NCBI GenBank assembly: GCA_973895155.1
Contig: OZ316894.1
Location: 6,820,001 to 6,884,000 of the forward strand
From: Marsupella aquatica
Lineage: Eukaryota; Marchantiophyta
Length of the DNA: 64,000 nucleotides
Direction of reading: 5' to 3'
Shown here: piece after piece, positions 1-11,119 of the stretch
Layout of the letters: every line of letters starts with the position of its first letter
Numbering within the stretch: position 1 is the first letter of the stretch
Made by a program: the position numbers and the translations under genes
Notes under the pieces: generated by a model
Seen by the model: the letters and a program-made list of their open reading frames with translations, nothing else
Told to the model about the DNA's origin: nothing
Databases searched by the model: none

Positions 1-1629
1 CTGTCTATACCTCTTACTTGGTGACTCTTACCTCCCACCTCCATAATGGCTAAAAATATAGTAAAGTTTGATAAATTTTATGGGAAGGAGAAGGAAGATG
101 CGAAAACCTACCTTAAAGAATATGAAGCATCAACTGCCACAAACAATCAAAATACAGATAATGAGAAGGTAGTAAACTACCTTAATTACAGAGAGGAGAT
201 AGAAGAAAAAGATTTGTATGAATATAATAATATATATGCACTTCAAACTCAGAATCTAGACCTTAGTATTTTTCTATAGCATAACTTGGACCTTCTCAAA
301 GATCGGTACCAAGACCACCGATGGGACCTTCAGGAGGTTATCCACCTAAGGGGAGGTGGATTACATTTTTGTTGATGAAAAATTAATAGTAAATCGAGTG
401 GTAGACACTATTGGTAATACTGAAAATCTGGAAGAAGAACTGCTAGTAAAATCCACACCCTTATCTCTAGAAGTTTTTGGGCAACCCTTGATTGGAAACG
501 TTGTTGACACGGAAGTGAAAGATTTAGTCAAAACGGGAGTAACAGGTCAACCAAATACTAGGGTGCACAATCGTGTCACATTTTGGATACTTTTGCAACC
601 ACTCGATCTAAAGAAAAAGGGGAAGAAGAAAGAAATATTGATTATAAGAATGGAAAGAAGAAAAAACCCTCTAAGAAGAAGAAGACCTCCTTTGAGGAAG
701 GTTTACCTAAAGATCAAGATCCAGTCTATGATAGTCATGATCCTAAATATTTTGTACCTGACATCTCAGATGATATAAGGGATTACTTAGCAAATGAGAT
801 TTTGGAGAAAATACAAGACCCAAAACATGATCCACTTGAGGTGAGTGTACCTAAGAAATTGATTTCTGAAAAGAGATCTCATTATGACATAGTTCAAGAT
901 GTCACGAATCATCTTGCCAATATTACAATAGGAGAATTGTTGCAAGATAATTCTATCTACCGAAAACAACTGAGAAGTTTACTAGTGGGAAGGAGAAGAC
1001 CTGTCAAGTTACCTACTACTAAGATTTTGAGAATGGAGTGGAAAGACCAAGAACCACCTACAATCTACCTTCTAGTAGAAGGTTGTGTAGTCAAAAGGTA
1101 CCAATGGATGGAGGTTCAAATGTCAACCTTATGACCAAGACGGTAGCTTTTGACCTTGGGTTTACAACATTTGAGCATACCCCTAAAATTTTGAGAATGA
1201 CAAACCAATCACGAGTTATTCCAATCGGAAAACACAGTAAGGTGCCAACTAATATAATAGGACTTAATTTTTATCTTCATTATGTTGTGATAGATCATGA
1301 AATCCCATCAAGTTTTCCAATTCTATTAGGCAGGCCATGGCTCTATAAGGCCAAGGTGGAAGTTAATTGGGAACAACAAGAATCATGGTCTGTTAAAATG
1401 AATTGGGGACCGGAACCTTACCTCGGAGAAACATCTACTGAAGAGGGGTACACTTCTGACTATTCCGACTCTGGGCTAATAACCGCATTTCACAAATTCC
1501 AAGACTACTCAAGTGTGCATTACATAGAAATCTATGAAAAAGGTGAGTTATCGCAAGAAAATGAACATTCAAAATTCTGACTTGTGAAATTGATGACCAC
1601 CAACAAGAGTGAAACTTCAAGGTTGCCAC
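1..1629 (+). pseudogene. Element A: gag and aspartic protease part of a decayed Ty3/gypsy retrotransposon
   Basis: The window opens inside a Ty3-type polyprotein. Around 46-279 there is a gag-like start with a 'KFDKFYGKEKEDAKTYL' stretch, typical of the capsid region of plant gypsy elements. Basic, Lys-rich segments follow in shifting frames to about 1030. From about 1085 to 1400 comes a retropepsin-like region with a D-G-G-S-N-V-N active-site stretch and a downstream 'ILLGRPWL' motif, both usual for plant Ty3 proteases. The frame changes several times, so no full gag-pol protein can be made. The left LTR, primer site and true start lie outside the window. The retroelement call is firm; the exact gag boundaries are not. 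Confidence 0.8.
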
Positions 1630-1781
1630 CGACAGAGGAAGACATTAGGGAATCACAAGGAGTTGAAATGACTGAAGGTATGGTAGATCCGCAGCAAGCA
1701 CAAAAGATTGAGATTGAACCTGGAAAGTTTATCAATATTGGTAAGCATATCCAATGTGAGTTAAAAGAAAAGTAGATTGAT

Positions 1782-2660
1782 TTGTTGAAACAATACAAAG
1801 ATGTATTTGCATGGAATCATCAGGACCTTAAAGGCATACATCCATGGCTTGCGGAACATCGAATTGACCATAATGAAGGTGCAATACCAATTTGGCAAAG
1901 GCAATACCGTTTTAACCCAAAATATTTTTTAATGGTGAAGAGAAAAATAAACAAGTTGTTGGAGACAGGATTCATTTATCCTGTGCTTAGCAGTGAATGG
2001 GTGTCTCATATAGTAATTTGCCTAAGAAGGCTAGCCCCGATGGAAAACTTAAAATCAGAGTTTGTCAATATTTTAGAAAGCTTAATGTCGCAACTCAAAA
2101 GTATCATTATCCTTTACCATTTATTGATTTAGTACTTGACATAATTTCACAACATGAGTTCTATAGTTTTCTTGATGGTTATTCAAGATACAATAAAGTT
2201 CCCATACGGAATGAAGACCGTGATAAGACCACCTTCACTACCGATTGGGGAACTTTTGCCTTCAATGTTATGCCTTTTGGATTATGCAACGCCCTAGGAA
2301 CATTTTAGCAAATCATGATGATGATCTTTCAAGAATATTTGAGACATTTTCTTAAGATTTTTATAGATGATTTCTGTGTCTATAGCTCCATGACACAACA
2401 TCTTGATTGCTTAGAAAAGACTTTTGAGAAATGTAGAGAAACACAACTCTTCCTACACCCAAAAAAATGTTATATAGGGATGAGAGAAAGAATTCTTGTG
2501 GGTCATTTTATATCTCAGAGAGGTATTGAAGTGGGCAAAGATAAAGTTAAGGTTACTGTGGAATTTACTACCACCCAAGGACTTAAAAGAACTTTGAGCC
2601 TTCTTAGGCCATATTGGATATTATAGACGATTTATTCATAAGTATGCTGACATTGCAATG
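1782..2660 (+). pseudogene. Element A: reverse transcriptase, broken by frameshifts and by insertion C
   Basis: The conceptual protein contains the RT landmarks in order: an N-terminal 'YKDVFAWNHQDLKGI' block, 'FIYPVLSSEWVS', 'FLDGYSRYNK', 'MPFGLCNA', the catalytic F-I-D-D at about 2360-2371, and 'LHPKKC'. At least two frame changes (near 2010-2130 and 2300) and a TAG after 'LGTF' interrupt it. At 2600-2660 the frame reaches the usual end-of-RT motif (G-Y-Y-R-R-F-I) and then stops abruptly in unrelated DNA. The rest of the same protein, the RNase H start, resumes at 14408. This shows directly that a large piece of DNA was inserted here. Confidence 0.85.
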
Positions 2661-2665
2661 CCCTT
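2661..2665. repeat. Left target-site duplication of insertion C
   Basis: The five bases before the inserted DNA read CCCTT; the five bases after it, at 14403-14407, read CCCCT. The interrupted pol frame needs only one copy of CCCCT, so this is a 5-bp duplication with one later C-to-T change. Confidence 0.65.
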
Positions 2666-3747
2666 TGTCGGATGCCAAATTAGGTAGTAGTTTTTAACTA
2701 AAGTTAAAAATGGACTAACTATAGTTAGAAATAACCCCAGTTAGAAGTAGACGTAAGGTTAAAGTAAGTAAACTGATGCACAATGGGTCAAGGAGATTAA
2801 GTAGGGATAGTTAGGAAGGTCTTAGTTAAAGTCTAGTTGAATTAGGATAGGTTAGGAAATCTCAAGAAGTAAAAGTAGAAAGTGACAAATGGTCTACCCT
2901 GTAGAATTATAGAAAAGTCTCCAAATAGAGTTAGACCTGGAAATCCAGTAAGTAGATAGTCTTAGGTTCAAGGGTCACACTGGCAAAATTTCAGACAAAA
3001 CGAAGGGCAGGGCACAATGCTGGAGATTTATGAAACTGGAGCTTTGTTATAAGTACACTTAAGACGGGATACCATAGAAGTAGGGGCGAGTTTTGAGTAC
3101 AAAGCAAGTAGTGCTACGGGAGTTTCTCTAGGAGCCAGGTGTCATCATGGGAGTCCTTCTCATAAGGATACAAAATGCAGGGACAATCTACGTAGAAGCC
3201 AAGGAAGGAGCAGCAACAATCAGGCAGAAATTCAAGGGTGTAATTAAGGGAAACGAACATCCTTCTATAAGGACAATGTGAATTGACTCGGGAGAAGCGA
3301 AGGAACCACAGAAATTGCTTGAAGGTAAGGCATGAATTGAATTGAGCTACCGGGAGAAACTCTGTGGTGTTGGAAGGAACTCTTGGGATAAGAAAATCTC
3401 ATCCCCCGGGCAATCTAGTGGTGGCAAAAGATTCAATTTCGTGCCGCTGCAATTGAAGCTTGGTTGCTAATGGGGAAATTGTTGGTAATTGCCTGAAGCT
3501 TTGTATTGTTGGAGTCCGCTGCTGGGGAACTCGCTGCTGAAGAGAGTGATGTTGTGCTGCCATTGAACTCATTATGATTGCTGCGCTGTTGAGAAGTCCT
3601 GGTCCTACTTCACTAAAGCTTGATGCTGCTGAAGGAAATTTGATCCTGCTACTCGCTGCTACTTGAACTTGAAGCTGTTGTCCTGGACATGCTACTGTGG
3701 ACTGGAAGCAACCTTACTGCTGGCTCGAAGCTATTGGAAGATTGAAT

Positions 3748-3752
3748 GCTGC
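3748..3752. repeat. Left target-site duplication of element B
   Basis: GCTGC lies immediately before the TGTGACAC terminus at 3753. The same GCTGC follows the other terminus at 12182-12186. An exact 5-bp duplication is the usual footprint of LTR-retrotransposon integration. Confidence 0.75.
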
Positions 3753-4523
3753 TGTGACACGGGTAATGTGTCACTTAACCAAACGCAGGTCCTAGATTAG
3801 GACTTATACGGTCATTAGGACCGTAACCGTAGCGTAGAATAGCACGAGTAGCCGTCTTTGCCATTATGAATAGATTAGGAGTAGGTTAGTTGATCGAATG
3901 ATTACAAATTAAGAGAGGATTATTACGCTCGACTGAGGTACGGTGGATATGGCGAAGTAAAAATCCGTTAGGGGAATCACGCTTGGACCAAGATGCCGAC
4001 CTCAGCTCATTATCAACGACCAAAACGGCTTTGCCCTCTCACGCTGGAGCTCATCCTGGCACCTCCCTAAGAGTAGAGTCGATGGAGCTGCAAGTCATTT
4101 GCTCATTTCCACCTTTCAAAATTTGCGGACGCTGCCATTCTCTCGCCTTTTTGGCTCGAATCAAGCTGACCTTTACGAGGAGATCATCGAGGGATAAGGG
4201 CAGATTGTGGCAAGATTTAGTCAGGGCGAGTAAGGCCTCCACCAGTAAGCGAACCGGTCGGGCGGGAACGCGGGCTCGACGAACCAGACTACAAAGGTTA
4301 GTATGACCCTTACAGCCTTGGGATTTTGGACCTTGTTTGGCGAGGTAGGTGCTAAGTTCTCCAAGACTTACTGGTACTCTTGTCCCGAGAAAGCCGCTTA
4401 CGAAAGAAGATACGCAAAGTTGGTGGCCAAGGTAGCACAAGTTAACTGCGAGAAGACAGCCATCACCAGGGATTCCAGCTACAACGAGCTACGAGACTAC
4501 ATCACCGAGCTATATCTCACCGA
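3753..4523 (+). repeat. Truncated 5' LTR of element B
   Basis: Starts TGTGACAC and matches 8351-9120 closely along its whole length, including the palindromic 'ggtcctagattagg' and 'tacggtcattaggaccgta' stretches. Similarity ends sharply after 'ctatatctcaccga' at 4523. The first 160 or so bases also match the solo LTR at 51347. The 3' part of the LTR (seen at 11540-12181) is missing here. Confidence 0.75.
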
Positions 4524-4988
4524 AATATCGGCAACAACTCAAGGAGATGCTGATAGGGAAGAGAAGGTGACGGCTTCCTCGGGTAAGCACCTTAGCCGAT
4601 TGTATGATGATTTACCAGGACTTGGGAGCGCCTGAGGTCTCTATCGAGATAGCGGGTTGTACTGTTCGGTTTGTACCGGTAGATGGTGGTCCAGAGTAAA
4701 TATCATGACGAAGGACACTTTCGTGAGGTTGCGATATACATCTTATCAACCTACGGCCCGTGCCATTCGGTTAGCAAACGGCGCCCAAATCATGCCATTG
4801 GGGATGTTGACCAAGATATCCACGTGGATTGGAGGCCTCAAGTTTTTTCTAAATTAGCTGGTGATGCGACCAGTCCGACCCTCGTCTTATCCAGTACTGT
4901 TGGGCAGACCCTGGTTATACGGTGCCCGAGTCGTTACTGACTGGGGAAGGAAGGAGTTACGATTCGGTAACCCGACTACTATGGTGTC
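4524..4988 (+). pseudogene. Element B: end of gag and aspartic protease, frameshifted
   Basis: Following the truncated LTR there is a short gag tail, then a retropepsin-like domain. The motif V-D-G-G-P-E-V-N (about 4681-4704) occupies the active-site position, as D-G-G-S-N-V-N does in element A. 'LLGRPWLYGARVV' follows at about 4900. A frame change near 4695-4705 and a TAG at about 4855 break the reading frame, so no active protease would be made from this copy. Identity is based on order and motifs relative to the downstream RT. Confidence 0.7.
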
Positions 4989-7900
4989 ATGGAAGGAAGA
5001 GGACTATCAGGGTATCAGGGAAAAACACCCCAGGGATCGGAGGAATATGACTCGGAGGAGGAAATCTCAGAAGAAGAGGTAAATATTTTGGAGTTAATCT
5101 CTCAGCTTGACGAAGAGGAAGTCTTTGGGGTAAATGCCACCCGAGAGGCCCATATTCTGAACCAGCCCAGACCAACAACCCCAATCAAAATGCCAAGGAC
5201 GTCAGCAAGTGATGATGCAGCGGTGGGTGAAGAACCCCCCGTAATGGTGAGCCCTACGATGGTCGTTGGCCAGGGCACCTTACCACATATACTTGAGGGG
5301 AGCGCTACCAAGGCCGCCACTCCTCTCACAAGAAAGACAGTAACATGGAGCCCCGATGTGCCATCCATAGTGGAGGAACCCAAGGAGCTCCCCAAGGTGC
5401 AACCGACAGTCTGGGAACCTGTGACCTACGATGGCACCAGACTCAAGGAATTGGAGGACCATCTCCACCGGGCCACCAGAGACCATGTGGATGTAATCCG
5501 CAAAGAACACTATAGCAAGTACACCACAAGGGGGGAGAGGACATTCAACGTTGGTTATGGCCTACGAGCCCCGGAGGAGAACTCTATCCAAGAACTCCTA
5601 TCAGAATATGAGGACGTCTTTGCATGGAGTCATCGAGACTTAACCAGAATTTCACCGGCCTACGGCGAACACGTCATTGATCTAAACTTGGGTGCTCATG
5701 CCGTCCGAGAGAGACAACGAAGACTAAATCCAAGACATTCCATCTTGGTAAAGGAGGAGTTAGATCAACTGATCGTGGCGGACATCATCTACCCTGTCTT
5801 ATCTAGCGAATGGGTATCCCCCATTGTGGTGGTTCCTAAGAAGGTAGGGCCCGATGGTAAACCCAAGATTCGAATATGCCAAGACTATCGGAAGCTCAAC
5901 GACGCTACTCGGAAAGACCATGACCCGCTTCCCTACACGGATATGGTCCTTGACATGGTAGCCCGAAATGAGGTATACACCTTCCTGGATGGATATTCGG
6001 GTTATAACCAAATTTGGATCAGACTATCGGACCAACTCAAAACTACGTTCATCACAGAGTGGGGAACCTACGCATTCAGACGGATGCCCTTTGGCTTATG
6101 CAATGCCCCGGCTATGTTCCAGCGAATCATTATGAATATTTTCATGATTTCTTACGAGAATTTTTGGAGGTCTTCATAGATGATTTTGCCATCTTTGAAA
6201 CAATCGCTCAGCACCCAGAACACCTAAGGCGGACTTTTGAGCGATGTCGAGAAGTAGGGTTGAAGTTACACCCGGGTAAATGCTTCTTTGGGGTAACGAA
6301 AGGAGTGCTGCTCGAACACCGAGTATCCAAACGAGGAATCGAGGTGGACCACAAAAAGGTGGCCGCTTGGATGAATGTCCCTTACCCAACGGACCAAAAG
6401 GCAGTGCGATCCTTTTTAGGCTGCGTAGGATACTACCGATGATTCATTCAAAATTTTGCCAACATAGCCCTACCCCTCACAGAAATGATGAAGCAAGAAG
6501 CAGTCGTAGAAATGACTCCCCGCAGAAGGGCAGCCTTTGATGAACTAAAAAACCGGCTAACTGTGGCTCCGATCTTGACTACCCCTGATTGGAACAAGGA
6601 GTTCCATGTGTATGTCGACGTATCTGGGTTTTGCATCGGGTTAGCCCTGAGCCAACTGGACGACAAAAAACACGACCACCCCATATACTATGCAAGCCGA
6701 CAACTGTTTGCAGTGGAGAAAAACTATTCGCCCACTAATCGGGAAGCCTTGGGGATCATCTACTCGTGTAAGAAGTTTCGCCATTATCTATTGGGATATA
6801 AGGTGGTGTTCCATACTGATCATGACAGCCTGAAGTACATAGTAAACAAAGCGGACTTGACGGGGAGAATAGCCCGTTGGGTCCTACTGCTCCAAGAATT
6901 TGACTACAAAGTCAGAGTACGACCTGGAAAGACTCACGTGAATGCAGACTTCTTCTCAAGGATTGAAGGGGAATCGGACAACGCACCTGTCGATGATGCG
7001 TTCCCTGATGAAGAATTATTCCGCGTGGAAACGGACCAACCGACTTGGTACGGGGACCTAATCACCTTCCTCTTAACGGCCCGCATTCCCAGTAACATCA
7101 ACCAGGAGGCCACGTCAATCTTCCTGCGCAAGGCCGCACCGTACATGATGATACGCGGACATCTGCATAAGGAGAGCGTCGATGGGAAGATCCGCAGATG
7201 CCTAGATTATAACGAGACGATCATTGTCATGCGAGCTATGCACGAGGAGGAGGTAGGGGGGCACTTCGCCCCAATCACCACGGCTCACAAGATCTTGAAT
7301 GTAGGTTACTGGTGGCCTACGCTTCATCACGACGTAGCCCATTTTATCCGAGGTTGCGACTTGTGCCAACGCGCGGGCAAACCCCGCAGATCAAGTAATC
7401 ACCCTCTTACCTCGATCTTTCCCCTTGCCCCGCTTGAGAAATGGGGCATTGATTATATTGGACCATTCACCCCTGTAACCCGAGGTCGGCGTTGCCGGTA
7501 CATCCTTCTCGCTATCGACTATTCAACTAAATGGGTGGAGGCCCAGGCAACGGTCAAGGATAACGCGGCCACCACCGCCAGGTTCTTGTTCGAACAGGAC
7601 TTCACCCGTTTCGGACCTCCCTTGGAGTTAGTCAGCGACCGCGGGACTCACTTTTTGAAGGAAATGGTCAAAAAACTGACTAACCGTTACGTTGTCAAGC
7701 ACAGGAAGACTATCCCTTACCATCCCAAATGTAACGGACTAGTAGAGCGGGCTAATGGCATCATAGAAAAAATCCTCAATAAAACCGTGGCCGCCCACAA
7801 AACGGACTGGGACGACAAGCTTTTTGCGATGGTCTATTCTTACAACTTGGCATTCAAGACTACTACAAACCATAGTCCATATTTCTTGGTATTTGGACAA

Positions 7901-8270
7901 CATGCGCTCGTACCCGTCAAGTTCAAGGTCGAGACTCCTCGGGTAAGCATCCCCCATAGGTTACCGGAGGATGCTAGTTTGTCCGATCGAGCATATAAGA
8001 TCGACAGTCTAAAAGAAAAGAGACTCTGGGCATCGCGACGCGTGGCTGCCAAGCAGAAAGCAACGAAGAAACAGCACGACAAGGGACTGCGCCAGGTGAA
8101 CATCGCTACGAGAGATCTCGTCCTTCTGTACGACAGTAGGTACATGTACTTTCCAGAAAAGTTACACACACGCTAGCTGGGACCTTTCATTGTCCAATTG
8201 ATGTACCCGAACGGATCCTTGCAACTATCAACGTACGCCGGCGACCCCTTTCCCAATTGAGTTAGTTACG
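4989..8270 (+). pseudogene. Element B: pol polyprotein (RT, RNase H, integrase)
   Basis: Nearly complete pol. RT runs from about 5590 to 6440 ('YPVLSSEWVSPIVVVPKK', 'FLDGYSGYNQ', 'MPFGLCNAPAMFQR', catalytic F-I-D-D at about 6174-6185). RNase H starts near 6590 ('HVYVDVSGFCIGLALSQ') and includes the tether-like 'ADFFSRI'. Integrase begins near 7220 with an H-H-C-C zinc-binding module ending 'GCDLCQ'. It has the catalytic triad in 'GIDYIGPF', 'LVSDRGTHF' and 'GLVERANGIIEK'. One indel near 6130-6150 changes frame in RT. A TGA at 6440-6442 stands where G-Y-Y-R-R-F is expected, consistent with CGA to TGA. The C-terminal 'GPF' module reads on to about 8270 after a TAG at 8174. Despite these breaks the frame is long, so the copy is fairly young. 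Confidence 0.9.
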
Positions 8271-8337
8271 ATCGTGTGAAGAGGTACTTTCACCAGAATG
8301 ACGAGCGTAATGATGTTCGCGAGGACGCTTCACACTT

Positions 8338-8347
8338 GAGTGGGGAG
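8338..8347 (+). promoter_or_regulatory. Polypurine tract of element B
   Basis: GAGTGGGGAG lies three bases before the TGTGACAC start of the 3' LTR. A purine run directly abutting the LTR is where plus-strand DNA synthesis is primed in LTR retrotransposons. Position and composition are the only evidence. Confidence 0.6.
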
Positions 8348-8889
8348 CTATGTGACACGAGTAATGTGTCACTTAACCGAATGCCGGTCCTAGATTAGGA
8401 CTTATACGGTCATTAGGACCGTAATCGTAGTGTAGAATAGCACGAGTAGTTGTCTTTGCCATTATGAATAGATTAGGAGTAGGTTAGTTGACCAAATGAT
8501 TACGAATTAAGAGAAGATTATTACGCTCGACCGAGGTACGATGGATGCGGCGGAATAAAAATCCGTTTGGGGAATCACGCTTGGACCAAGACGCCGACCT
8601 CAGCTCATTATCAACGACCAAAACGGCTTTGCCCTCTCATGCTTGAGCTCACCCTGGCACCTCCCTAAGAGCAGAGTTGATGGAGCTGCAAGCCATTTGC
8701 TCATTTCCACCTTTTAGAATTTGCGGACGCTGCCATTCTCTCGCCTTTTTGGCTCGAATCAAGCTGACCTTTACGAGGAGATCATCGAGGGATAAGGGCG
8801 GATTGTGGCAAGATTTAGTCAGGGCGAGTAAGGCCTCCACCAGTAAGAGGATAGGCCGGGTGGGTAAGCGGGCTCGACAAACCAGACTA

Positions 8890-10057
8890 CAAAGGTTAGT
8901 ATGACCCTTACAGCCTTGGGATTTTGGACCTTGTTTGGCAAGGTAGGTGCTAAGTTCTCCGAGACTTACTGGTACTCTTGTCCCGAGAAAGCCGCTTACA
9001 AAAGAAGATACGCAAAGTTGGTGGCCAAGGTAGCACAGGTTAACTGCGAGAAGATGCCATCACCAGGGATTCCAGCTACAACGAGCTATGAGACTACATC
9101 ACCGAGCTATATCTCACCGAGGAAGGGCTTAGATTGGTAGCAGAGGCAATTCTTGAAGTCCCCGCGAAGTTCTTTAGGCTGAAGGGCAACCAACGGCTTA
9201 CTCAAGCGGAGTTTGACAAGATCCCAGGGTACCTCCACCAGCAGATCACAGCCGAAAAGTGCCAAGAAGATATCAGCAGACAACGGGAAGCAGCGCGTAA
9301 TCTTACGTTCCTCGGGGAAAGCTCCAATGCCTTCACCCGAGATATGGCTACCCCAACACCACCAGCCCCTCAGCCAATGACCACTGGCGTACCTCCAAAC
9401 CGGTCCCAAGTCCGTCCCGTGAACAACACCGAGTGTTCCTCGGACTCCGAGTGTGTTAGTCCGCAGCTTGAGCAGCGTTCTTGGAAGTGGGCAAGGATGA
9501 CGCCGGCCCCCAAAGCAACAATGCGAACCAATGCCGCCCCTGCACCTGCCCCGGCAAACCCCCCAACCAACCAGACCCGACGGCCCACGGATAACCCGAA
9601 GTCCAACTTATTATAGGTAATCCGCGTCCCGGAAATAGTCTGGATTGCAATCAAGAAACTCGACCACGCGGACTATCTCAAGGAGCATCAGTTGGAGCAG
9701 TTCGCTCACTTGCTATGGAGACCGTGCGCAGCCGGGCCAAAGGAGATTTATGAGTTCATCTCCAATTTTGACACTGACGCATCAACCACCAAGGTTTTAG
9801 GGCAGACCTTATCACTCACAGAGCATCGGTTAGCATAGATTTTATGTCTGCCCATCGGGCCGGTGTCAGTTGAACTCCGAATTTGGTATAAGGAGTATAC
9901 GCCGCGGCACTTCAAACCCGAGGGTAAGACAGACAACGGATACAAGCAGGGGTCATGCACCAATTTAATCTGTATGGAACGGCTTAATTTCATACGGACT
10001 ACCCATCACATGATTGAGCCACGATCCGAGATCTCCCTCTGTACGATCGTACGATAA
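8890..10057 (+). pseudogene. LTR-borne open region, N-terminal part: possible plant transposon-protein domain
   Basis: Reading frames 8901-9140, 9134-9616 and onward to 10057 join into one decayed protein through a few frame changes and stops (TAG at 9614 and 9836). The first part ('ALGFWTLFGKVGAKF...') is also present in the 5' LTR copy at 4303. A Pro/Ala-rich linker lies at about 9350-9590. A segment with 'KEIYEFISNF' and 'LGQTLSLTEHRLA' around 9745-9838 follows. From memory, the latter resembles the 'putative plant transposon protein' family (Transposase_32-type) found beside plant retroelement genes. I could not search to confirm this. It is not gag, protease or pol. Confidence 0.4.
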
Positions 10058-10059
10058 AC

Positions 10060-11119
10060 AATACAAACGACAAAACTGGGCCCAATTCTTTTACCGTAGG
10101 TTTTCGGGGGAGCTTAAGCAGGCTCAGGGAGGTATGGCTATCGGGGGGAAGACTTACTTGGGAAGTCATATAGCCATCATCCTCGCCTGGTACAAAGCGC
10201 GGCAGGAGGCCAGGGGAAAGAACATGGCCACCTCAGCCCCGACTAATGTCACCCCCGCTACGGAGGAGGCTACCCTGAGCAAGCGGACTACCGTGCCTCG
10301 GGCAAACCCCAAGCCGGAGACCCCGACAAATACTCCATCACCCCCTCCTGTTGAAATTCTGCCGCCCCCTTCCATGGAGCCTCCGCTACCTGCAGTACAA
10401 CCACCCCAATCCCTCCACCACCTGCAAAAACCTTCCCCTCCCCAGTACAGACTACGGAGGAGCTTACCGCCCCGCCCGAGGAACCACCGGTGTCCGAGAG
10501 GATGGAGGACTACCAAGTAGCCCCGGGGACCATGGCCTACGACCTGGTCCAGAAGTTTAGTCAGACTTTGTCAGGGGAGCTGGCGACGTACATCGGACAA
10601 CAAGTCTCGGCGTACTTTCAACCAACCTTCTTCATGTTAGAGCACCAACCACGGATCGTAAGCCGCTTGGAGGAAGAACTCATGGCGAAGGGGAATGAGA
10701 TCGGGCGCCTCCAAATGCTGGTAGAACACCTCGAGGAGGAGGCCACTACCCGCCGTGAGGAATTAGTCCGCACCGTCGAACAGCGGGACGGACTAACCCA
10801 GGAGTTGAGCGGGGCACAAGTGGATCTCAAGAAGCTGGACGACACCGTGCTTCAGTTGCACTCAGAATCCTTGGCTTGGGTTACCAGTCTGACCGACCTC
10901 AACAACCAATTCCTACAAGCAGCTCTACAGGTGGCTAGTCTCTCCGCCGAACGGGATAAATTGCTAACGCAGGACCAGACCTATCGTGACTCCATCGACC
11001 AGCTCAACCTGGAGGTAGCACGGCTCCAGACAGAGGCCGATGAAGCTACAAACAAGGCGGAGAAGGTAGTGCGGGACAACAAGGCCTTGCAAGACCGCGT
11101 TACCCTGCTCGCCGTCTAG
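10060..11119 (+). CDS. LTR-borne open region, C-terminal part: Pro-rich linker and coiled coil
   Basis: Continues the region above. A basic/aromatic block ('NWAQFFYRRFSGELKQAQ') at about 10075 is followed by 'GKTYLGSHIAIILAWYKARQ' near 10150. A Pro-rich stretch follows at 10300-10480. An uninterrupted frame of 209 codons starts at 10490 and stops at 11119. This last part is strongly heptad-like (about residues 60-205, rich in Leu, Glu, Gln and Lys), so it should form a long coiled coil. The overall design (aromatic domain, Pro-rich linker, coiled coil) suggests a structural or protein-binding retroelement accessory product. I do not recognise a named family with certainty. Confidence 0.45.

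Noticed and set aside
3983-4635. Frames at 3983 and 4303 as ordinary gag of element B
   Set aside because: The same sequence is repeated after the 3' polypurine tract at 8351, so it belongs to the LTR, not to an internal gag gene, up to 4523.
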